From positions 1-64,000 of the forward strand of contig JAPLKA010000045.1 of the NCBI GenBank assembly GCA_026388315.1: DNA of 64,000 nt, given 5' to 3'. Of the stretch, positions 43,882 through 50,392 are shown piece by piece. The position numbers were made by a program, and so were the translations under genes. Below the pieces are notes generated by a model. That model did not search any database. It had not been told where the DNA came from and was given only the letters and a program-made list of their open reading frames with translations. Source of the stretch: Pseudomonadota bacterium (GTDB lineage: Bacteria; Desulfobacterota; Syntrophorhabdia; Syntrophorhabdales; Syntrophorhabdaceae). Each line of letters opens with the position of its first letter. Positions within the stretch are counted from its first letter, which is position 1.

Positions 43882-43962
43882 TTGACCTGTTTTATTTGTT
43901 TGATTTGTTTAATTGGTTTTATTAGTTAAACCAATAAGACTAATGAGACAAATAGGACACAT
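43882..43962. repeat. Nonanucleotide repeat array forming a large imperfect hairpin
   Basis: Nine 9-nt units in register: TTGACCTGT, TTTATTTGT, TTGATTTGT, TTAATTGGT, TTTATTAGT, TAAACCAAT, AAGACTAAT, GAGACAAAT, AGGACACAT. The second half is the degenerate complement of the first. It fills the gap between convergent genes (43819-44069) and may end transcription from both sides. The rest of that gap shows no gene. Confidence 0.8.
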
Positions 43963-44069
43963 GTAGTTAGAAACTGGTCTTAATAGTTAACATAATATCT
44001 CTTATCAGTACTAATAGATTTTACCTATATCATATGGTGATTGCCCCGCGTGGCTTACCGCAGGGTATC

Positions 44070-45842
44070 TCATTTCCCGGAAGCTACTCCCCCACTTAGT
44101 AAAGCTGCCGGAAAGCTGATTACATCAGACGGGCAAACCGATGCGCATAAACCGCAACTTACACACGTATCATCTTTCACATGTGCTATCGGCGTACCAG
44201 ATGAATCGATGGGACCAAAGACTGAAATTTGTTTATCAATTATTTTTATCTCAATTGCGCTTTGCGGACAAGCATCTTTACATGAGCCGCAACCGCTGCA
44301 TCTCTCTTCATTGACTTCCGGTAATACGCGCTCTTCTTCCGCATCAAGAAGTATTTCACCAAGGGCTCCAAGTAATTCTCTTGCTTCCCATCTTGGGTCT
44401 CTCGGATGGCGAATAAAACCAACATGAAATTTTTTCCTGCCCCATTTTGTTGGTGACCATCTAAGCTGTGGCTCAGAGCGGTAAAGAGAAAGAAACTCCC
44501 TGTCTTTCAAGAGTTCTATGTAATCATCAAAACGTATTATTTTACCTGTATCAATAAAAGATTCTTTCTTTGGCCCGGAAATACAAGCTTGTTTATCACT
44601 AAAGCTAACCGTCTCATCTTCTTCCAGATGAATAAACACGATTCCTTCGCGGCGTGCCTTTTCATACACAAGCTCAGCATATGAAGGCATCACCATATTT
44701 TTCGTGAGCACATAGACTGTCTTGCCTGCCTTTTTCAGCTCTCTTGCCAGTGAAATAAATTTTGATGAAATATATTCGTAAAATACTCTTGCCACTGCAT
44801 CTTCAGTTCCGAGGTAAAAAAGACATGAATCAAAACTACCGTTTACAGAATCCATTTCGGGCTCTGGCTCCACATAAAGTCTTGCATCATTTTTTATCGC
44901 TATATTAGAAAAACCATCATTTTTTATTGCGAGAAGACCTGCGCCAAAGCCAGTCAGTATAGAATCTTTAATGTTCATGGGTTCAAGGGCGCCACCTGAC
45001 ACGTATACCCCTTTTACATCGGTTGTTAATGGTTCAGATTCTTTCACAAAACCAAATTCATTAAGTGAAAATCCAAAAGATTTACTTAAAGCAAGGAGTT
45101 GTGGATTTGGACGCAAACCTGTAGCAAGCACAACATAGTTAAAACGTTCTTCCTGCAACTCACCATTGACAAAATATCGTACTGAGACGCCTGTTTCGTC
45201 TTCTTCAAAATATCGTGAATTGGCTCGGACAAAAGTAACGCCAGCGTCTCGGTATAGCTTCTCCATGAAAAATTCCTGACCAAAAAATCTGAGGTCGTTA
45301 TAAAAAACCTTGATCTCTGGTTTGGCTCGTTGCAAGGTCCACTTTATCTCGCGCAAGCTATAAGAACAACAGACAGACGAACAGAGCGGATATTCCTTCG
45401 ATCGCGACCCAACACACAATACAAATGCTATCTTATTGAAATCACTCGGAAGTTCTCCGTTTCGCTGATCTATGATAGCATCATACTCAAGGCTCGCGAG
45501 AACCCTCTTCCCCTTATATTCGATTGGGTCATACGGTGATAGGCCTGTTGCGATTACTATTTTATCTGCCGTTAATGACTGTCCGTCTTTAAGGGTGAGA
45601 TAAAACTGACTGTTGCTCTTGTCAACAGAAACAATTTTTGTATCTTTTACCACAACGAGACGGGGGTTACCTGCAATTTCATCAAAAAAAGTTTTAAAGC
45701 CTACCCTGCAGTTTGCAATACGAGCCATGAGGCCACCCGGCTCAGCAGCAGATTCAAGGATTGTCACACTGTGGCCTTCTTTAAGGGCAACCTTTGCTGC
45801 AGATATTCCACTTATGCCGCCGCCGATGATCAATATATTCAT
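44070..45842 (-). CDS. hdrA: HdrA-like FAD/iron-sulfur oxidoreductase
   Basis: 590 residues from ATG 45842, chosen because it overlaps the hdrB stop as ATGA and directly opens the FAD motif NILIIGGGISGISAAK; the frame continues upstream inside hdrB. The flavin domain includes AEPGG and VVLATGLRPNPQ. The HdrA cysteine region is CVGSRSKEYPLCSSVCCSYS. An extra ~150-residue domain sits before the C-terminal pair of [4Fe-4S] motifs (CSGCGSCKDACP, CVSCGLCASVCP). HdrA flavins split or join electrons of two potentials. It is the last gene of the 12-kb redox operon and lacks the long N-terminal domain of the second HdrA. Confidence 0.88.
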   Translation of the reverse strand: MNILIIGGGISGISAAKVALKEGHSVTILESAAEPGGLMARIANCRVGFKTFFDEIAGNPRLVVVKDTKIVSVDKSNSQFYLTLKDGQSLTADKIVIATGLSPYDPIEYKGKRVLASLEYDAIIDQRNGELPSDFNKIAFVLCVGSRSKEYPLCSSVCCSYSLREIKWTLQRAKPEIKVFYNDLRFFGQEFFMEKLYRDAGVTFVRANSRYFEEDETGVSVRYFVNGELQEERFNYVVLATGLRPNPQLLALSKSFGFSLNEFGFVKESEPLTTDVKGVYVSGGALEPMNIKDSILTGFGAGLLAIKNDGFSNIAIKNDARLYVEPEPEMDSVNGSFDSCLFYLGTEDAVARVFYEYISSKFISLARELKKAGKTVYVLTKNMVMPSYAELVYEKARREGIVFIHLEEDETVSFSDKQACISGPKKESFIDTGKIIRFDDYIELLKDREFLSLYRSEPQLRWSPTKWGRKKFHVGFIRHPRDPRWEARELLGALGEILLDAEEERVLPEVNEERCSGCGSCKDACPQSAIEIKIIDKQISVFGPIDSSGTPIAHVKDDTCVSCGLCASVCPSDVISFPAALLSGGVASGK

Positions 45843-46519
45843 AAAGATTTGTTTTCTCCCATGACGTAAAGTAGAAGATCCGTCAGATAGATAACCTTCC
45901 TGCCCACAGCAAAGGTTTTCATTGCCATGTGGCAGAAGGGGCAGAAGACGACGACGGTTCCTTTGGATTTGCCAAGAATCAGGGTTGAAAGCTTCTCGGT
46001 TACCCATTTGTTCAGGAAAAGCTGGTTACCTCCACAGCAACGGTCCTTCATTTTCTCACCGTCAACATCGCCACCGAAGGCGCTTATGGTATCTTCCATA
46101 ATGTTCTTGTTCTTTATGGCGCTTCCCTCAGGCCTCATAAGCAGACAGCCATAATAGGGAAAGAAAACCTTATCCTTGAGATCTCTTTTTTGTTCTATTT
46201 GTGAAAGATTTTCGGCATTGAGGAGCTCCAGGGGGCTCAGGATATTAAAAGACTTGTCCGAATCTGCATCTTTCAGGTTTTTATAACAGGCGGGACAGGG
46301 CACAACGATCTCTTTACACATAGCTTGGGCTTTTGTCAGGTTCTCCCCGGAAATGCTCAGCAGCTCATTTCTGTTTCCGTATTCCAACGCACCACAGCAG
46401 TTCCAGTCAGGTATTTCCGTGAGGCTATGGCCAAGTTTTTTACAAACCTGTCTCACTCCACGATCGAGTCTCTTTGCTGAACCGGTGAGAGAACACCCCG
46501 GATAATATCCGTATTCCAT
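45839..46519 (-). CDS. hdrB: HdrB-like heterodisulfide reductase subunit (CCG domains)
   Basis: 226 residues with two cysteine-rich CCG domains. The first runs from GYYPGCSLTGS through DWNCCGALEY to CPACYKN, and the second from YYGCLLMR through DRCCGGNQLF to CPFCHMA. In methanogen HdrB these hold non-cubane [4Fe-4S] clusters that reduce the heterodisulfide. In bacteria the substrate is unknown. The start overlaps the hdrC stop and the stop overlaps the hdrA start, so HdrA, B and C are probably made in equal amounts. It is shorter than the ~290 residues typical of methanogens. Confidence 0.9.
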   Translation of the reverse strand: MEYGYYPGCSLTGSAKRLDRGVRQVCKKLGHSLTEIPDWNCCGALEYGNRNELLSISGENLTKAQAMCKEIVVPCPACYKNLKDADSDKSFNILSPLELLNAENLSQIEQKRDLKDKVFFPYYGCLLMRPEGSAIKNKNIMEDTISAFGGDVDGEKMKDRCCGGNQLFLNKWVTEKLSTLILGKSKGTVVVFCPFCHMAMKTFAVGRKVIYLTDLLLYVMGENKSL

Positions 46520-47034
46520 TACGACCTGCCTTCTTCGGTAGGGTTCAAACCCTTTGAAGTCTTCGATGAACTCACTCTTTTGACTTTATGCGGGAGGTGA
46601 AAACCTGCATACTCCATCCATTTTGGCATGTACTTTATATAACCGCCCTTCAGCAGATCAGGCGCTGCCATGACCACCACGAAAGGCTCGTACACCCTGC
46701 CCCAGATGTTGATGCACTTCTTGAATGCCTTTTCAAAGCGGGCCTCTATGCCAAGCGATTCCTTGAGGGCTCGAACCACTTCAGGGATCCTGATCTGCCA
46801 GGGACAGGCACTGGCGCAGCGATAGCAACTCGTGCAGTAACGCACGAGAGGATGATCACCTTCGATTATTTCTCCGACAAAGAGCTTCATAAGGAGTTCC
46901 TGGGGGTTGACATTGAGCTCGAGGTCGTTGACAGTACAGACTGACGCACAGATCTTGCAACCCAGACAGACTGAAAAATCAGCCCGCCGATAACCGGTAT
47001 ACTTGAAAATTATTTCATGATCTATTTCATTCAT
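46519..47034 (-). CDS. hdrC: HdrC-like [4Fe-4S] subunit
   Basis: 171 residues. Two [4Fe-4S] motifs, CLGCKICASVC (near residue 23) and CTSCYRCASACPW (near residue 67), carry electrons between HdrA and HdrB. A helical C-terminal part follows. No membrane segments are visible, so the HdrABC unit is soluble. It lies downstream of the FrhB-like gene with an 88-bp gap that holds a direct repeat of TGCCCTACG. Confidence 0.9.
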   Translation of the reverse strand: MNEIDHEIIFKYTGYRRADFSVCLGCKICASVCTVNDLELNVNPQELLMKLFVGEIIEGDHPLVRYCTSCYRCASACPWQIRIPEVVRALKESLGIEARFEKAFKKCINIWGRVYEPFVVVMAAPDLLKGGYIKYMPKWMEYAGFHLPHKVKRVSSSKTSKGLNPTEEGRS

Positions 47035-47122
47035 TTTTCATCACTTCTTCTAATTTTTTTAAGCATCTTATGCCCTACGTCAAGGCCCCGGAGAGATGTA
47101 CATCCTTTGCCCTACGTTTTTT

Positions 47123-48133
47123 TCAATCTTCTGCATTTTTCAGCTCATCCTCGAGAAATGTGAGATACGGTATAGTTTCATCAAAACTCTTGCCCGACAT
47201 ATAGGAGTACATGCCCTGGAGCCTCTCGGATACGCCTTTAAAATATTTTGTGAGCGGGATACCCTGGGGGCATGCTTCTTCACAGGCTCCGCACCCGACG
47301 CAGGTCTGTGAAACATGGTACATCCGTATAAAATGAAAGAGTTCTTTTCCCTGCGGTAATTGCACAGGACCTGATCGTAGTATTTTATTCAATAGGGCAT
47401 CACCTTTGGGAAGATACTCGTCACCGTTAAAAACACAATCAATACAATAACATACAGGACACATGTCCCTGCAGTTCATGCACATGATACATTTTGTGAA
47501 GTCTTTTGCAAACGTTTTCATATCGTTCTGGAACTTATCTGTTTTTTCGCTTCCGCTCATGAGCATTTCCGTTTTGTTTTCTTCTGATTCACCCTCTATG
47601 AGCGTAAGGAATGTTTCTCCCTTTTCGGTGTAAGGAAACGCCCAGAAAAGGCCGTCCTTATCAATCCTGATACCAGCATCTCCCACAACCCCTCTTTTTT
47701 CCCTACATACTTTACAAGCCCAGCGCATTGTATCGGAGTTTTTAAAATAATCCTTTAATTGACCTGCCTCTACTGGTATATCGTCAGCCTTTTCTTTTGA
47801 AGATACAGTCCCGAGACAATCAATCGATACAGCGATTATATCTTCGCGCTCAATCTGGTTTAACTTGATCAATTCAATATATGCCCTTATCTCGCAGGGC
47901 CTCAGCATAAGAATAATCTTTGTCCCCTTTGAAAATAAACGGCGTAAATGCAATGCCCCGTTTGTGCTGAATATGGGATTCAAAAATGAATAATGATCAA
48001 GATGATTTTTGAATGCCCGGAGGCTGACACCATTTTCATCCTTTTCAAACCCTAAAACAAGATGCTGATCATCTTTTAAAAAACGGTTGAGGGTATCTTC
48101 GATACTGCCATTTTTAATTTTCTTTCCTAACAT
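47123..48133 (-). CDS. FrhB/FdhB-like iron-sulfur flavoprotein subunit
   Basis: 336 residues. The central region (KIILMLRPCEIRAYIELIKL, IIAVSIDCLG) matches the FrhB/FdhB C-terminal domain of F420 hydrogenase and formate dehydrogenase beta subunits. Cysteine motifs include CKVC, CIMCMNCRDMCPVCYCIDC and a final CVGCGACEEACPQG. In related bacterial clusters such a protein links an FlpD/HdrA unit to NAD(P), F420 or formate. The actual partner cannot be read here, because no catalytic formate dehydrogenase or hydrogenase subunit lies in the window. It overlaps flpD by 20 nt. Confidence 0.82.
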   Translation of the reverse strand: MLGKKIKNGSIEDTLNRFLKDDQHLVLGFEKDENGVSLRAFKNHLDHYSFLNPIFSTNGALHLRRLFSKGTKIILMLRPCEIRAYIELIKLNQIEREDIIAVSIDCLGTVSSKEKADDIPVEAGQLKDYFKNSDTMRWACKVCREKRGVVGDAGIRIDKDGLFWAFPYTEKGETFLTLIEGESEENKTEMLMSGSEKTDKFQNDMKTFAKDFTKCIMCMNCRDMCPVCYCIDCVFNGDEYLPKGDALLNKILRSGPVQLPQGKELFHFIRMYHVSQTCVGCGACEEACPQGIPLTKYFKGVSERLQGMYSYMSGKSFDETIPYLTFLEDELKNAED

Positions 48134-48533
48134 TTTTCCTTTCCTTTATCTCGTTATACATGCCTGTGACTTTTTCTACAAAACGCCGCGCCTCGGCGGC
48201 ACTCACCCAGAAAAGTCGGAGCTTGTCATTCATTGAAAATGCATCGAACATTTCTTTCAAGGCAGCAATCTTTCTCCGTGTAAAGTAATTTCCTTTTATA
48301 AAATGGCAATCGCCCGGATGGCATCCGGCGACAAAGACCCCGTCCGCTCCTTCGAATATTGCTTTAATAACAAAGGCAGGATCGACTCTGCTTGAACAGG
48401 GCACCTGAACCAGCTTCACTCCGTCAGGGTATTTCAGCCTCAAGCTTCCTGCCATTTCAGAAGCTTTAAATGTACAGTAAGAACAGGCAAACCCGATTAT
48501 TTCCGGGTTCTTTTCAGCTTTATCTTGTGACAT
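48114..48533 (-). CDS. FlpD/MvhD-like hydrogenase iron-sulfur subunit
   Basis: 139 residues. The MvhD domain is recognised by FACSYCTFKASEMAG, VQVPCSSRVDPAFVIKAIFEGADGVFVAGCHPGDCHF and a final helix. Its cysteines hold a [2Fe-2S] cluster that passes electrons between a dehydrogenase and HdrA. A strong RBS (GGAGG) precedes the ATG. Together with the downstream FrhB-like gene and the HdrA upstream, it makes an HdrA-FlpD-FrhB electron-transfer unit. Confidence 0.88.
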   Translation of the reverse strand: MSQDKAEKNPEIIGFACSYCTFKASEMAGSLRLKYPDGVKLVQVPCSSRVDPAFVIKAIFEGADGVFVAGCHPGDCHFIKGNYFTRRKIAALKEMFDAFSMNDKLRLFWVSAAEARRFVEKVTGMYNEIKERKNVRKEN

Positions 48534-48594
48534 ATTACCTCCAGCACTTCAGTAAATAGTTGTTTAAAATCAGTCGTTATTAGTTTTGCCTTTG

Positions 48595-48615
48595 CTATTC
48601 ACTATCGACTATTCA
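48595..48615. repeat. Heptanucleotide repeat downstream of the second hdrA
   Basis: Units CTATTCA, CTATCGA, CTATTCA in register. The same CTATTCA unit recurs on the other side of this hdrA gene at 50365-50392. Confidence 0.7.
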
Positions 48616-48621
48616 CTGTCT

Positions 48622-50295
48622 TTATATTGCCTCCAATAGCGCGCCGATCTCATCATCGATGATCGCATCGACATATCCTCTCAGACTTATAGCAGACGAG
48701 GGGCAGGTAGCGTTACAGAGTCCGCAACCCATACAAGCTGCCTCCTCCACATGGACTACCCTTTTCTCCTCATTAAACTTTATGGCATTTGCAACACACG
48801 CCGTTTCACACATTCTGCATCCGCTGCATCTCTTCGGATCAACAGAGGAGACGAAGGGATCTACGATGGCATACCCCAGGTTCAGGAACGCATAGAGCTT
48901 GAGCGCCGATGCCCTGCCGTGGTTGATGGACTCCTCTACATCCTTCGGCCCCGAACAGGACCCTGCGATAAGTATCCCCTTTACCGCCGTATCAAAAGGT
49001 CTCAGCTTGATGTGGGCTTCAAGAAAGAACTTATCCTTATCGAGGGTAATCTTGAGGAGTGATGCGATTAACTTGCTGTCCTCAGGGGAAGACATGCCTA
49101 TGGAAAGGACGGCAAGATCAAACTCCCGCTCAAAGGTCTCGCCGAAAAGCGTATCCTCGCCCCGTATGATCAGTCCTTTAGGTGTCGGTATAATCTCGGC
49201 GATGTTACTCCTCGTAAAGAGTACACCTTTTTCCTGGGTATCCTCATAGAACTCCTCTCCGCCTTTCGGATGAGCCCTCACGTCCATATAAAAGGATTCC
49301 ACGTATGAATCCTTGTACTTATCCTTTATCGCATCCCCCACACGGAGTGCATTGATACAGCAGACCCTTGAACAGTATGCCTTTCCAATTTGCTCATCCC
49401 TCGAACCCACGCAATGAAGGATAGCAATTCTCGGTTTCTCAGGCAGGACCAAAATATCTTTACTTTGCTCAAATTCGAGGGTCGTCACGATCCTCTCATC
49501 CTTACCATAGTTAAGCTCAGGCTTAAGTCGGGGATCAAAAGGCGAAAAACCTATGGCTGCAACAACCCCGCCTACAATGATCTTTGTCTCACCTGCCGGC
49601 GTTTTGAGCATTGCTTCATAATTTCCAAAGAACCCTACAAACGATTCGATCGTCGCTGAGGTAAATATTTCCACATTTTCCGATGACTCAAGGTCCTTTA
49701 CCATGTTCGCCACGATCGTCGAACCGTCTTGCCCGATGGGCCACACATTCTTTAAACTTCTTACGTGACCGCCCAGCTCCGCCTCCTTCTCCACCAGATA
49801 GACATGCATGCCCATCCTGGAGAGAAATGTTGCTGCGCTGAGACCTGAAACGCCACCTCCTATGATAAGGGCCGACTTGGTTACATCGACAACTTTCTCC
49901 TCGAGTGGCACATAGTGCGACGCACCGTATAGGGCCGAAAGAATAAGTCTTCTTGCCTTCTCCGTATTCTCCTCTATATCATCACCGACCCACGAGCAAT
50001 GCTCTCTGATGCTCACCCTCCTCAGGAGAAAGGGATTGAGATTCGATTTCCTGAGCACGTCTTTAAAGAGCTCTCCATGAAGCCCAGGGGTGCATGACGC
50101 GACAACAACTCTATTGAGGTCATGCTTTTCTATGCTCTCCTTGATCAGGTCCTGACCCGGTTCTGAACAGACAAAAGCATAATCCTCAGAAACGGTGACT
50201 CCTGAGATTTTCCTGAAATAGGCACTTAGTTTCTTTACGTCTACTGTATGTTTGATATTGTGACCGCAATGACAGATAAAGATGCCCGTCTTCAT
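48622..50295 (-). CDS. hdrA: HdrA-like flavin/iron-sulfur oxidoreductase
   Basis: 557 residues with the classic HdrA plan. An N-terminal ~130-residue domain has FICHCGHNI and VASCTPGLHGELF. The FAD domain opens at SALIIGGGVSGLSAATFL (about 142) with AELGGHVR. The central cysteine region is HCVGSRDEQIGKAYCSRVCC. A C-terminal ferredoxin-like pair carries CSGCRMCETAC and CMGCGLCNATCP. It probably branches electrons between FlpD and other carriers. It is flanked on both sides by the CTATTCA heptanucleotide repeat. Confidence 0.9.
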   Translation of the reverse strand: MKTGIFICHCGHNIKHTVDVKKLSAYFRKISGVTVSEDYAFVCSEPGQDLIKESIEKHDLNRVVVASCTPGLHGELFKDVLRKSNLNPFLLRRVSIREHCSWVGDDIEENTEKARRLILSALYGASHYVPLEEKVVDVTKSALIIGGGVSGLSAATFLSRMGMHVYLVEKEAELGGHVRSLKNVWPIGQDGSTIVANMVKDLESSENVEIFTSATIESFVGFFGNYEAMLKTPAGETKIIVGGVVAAIGFSPFDPRLKPELNYGKDERIVTTLEFEQSKDILVLPEKPRIAILHCVGSRDEQIGKAYCSRVCCINALRVGDAIKDKYKDSYVESFYMDVRAHPKGGEEFYEDTQEKGVLFTRSNIAEIIPTPKGLIIRGEDTLFGETFEREFDLAVLSIGMSSPEDSKLIASLLKITLDKDKFFLEAHIKLRPFDTAVKGILIAGSCSGPKDVEESINHGRASALKLYAFLNLGYAIVDPFVSSVDPKRCSGCRMCETACVANAIKFNEEKRVVHVEEAACMGCGLCNATCPSSAISLRGYVDAIIDDEIGALLEAI

Positions 50296-50307
50296 AAACT
50301 GACCCCA

Positions 50308-50335
50308 GTGGGACGTGGGACGTGGGACGTGGGAC
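50308..50335. repeat. Perfect (GTGGGAC)4 repeat
   Basis: Four identical 7-nt units in tandem, just upstream of the second hdrA gene's start. This is the cleanest heptad array of the window and lies in the 94-bp gap between two Hdr genes. Confidence 0.95.
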
Positions 50336-50364
50336 GAAGAATTAGGGGGAACTGTATGCTCTTA

Positions 50365-50392
50365 CTATTCACTATTCACCATCCGCTATTCA
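50365..50392. repeat. CTATTCA heptanucleotide repeat upstream of the second hdrA
   Basis: Units CTATTCA, CTATTCA, CCATCCG, CTATTCA in register. The last base pairs overlap the stop codon of the HdrA/GltD gene. Confidence 0.85.

Noticed and set aside
45843-46007. N-terminal extension of the last HdrA-like protein
   Set aside because: It overlaps hdrB by 165 bp out of frame; ATG 45842 overlaps the hdrB stop and starts directly at the FAD motif.
50308-50392. CRISPR-like array in the Hdr operon
   Set aside because: Units are 7 nt with no spacers, and no cas gene is present.
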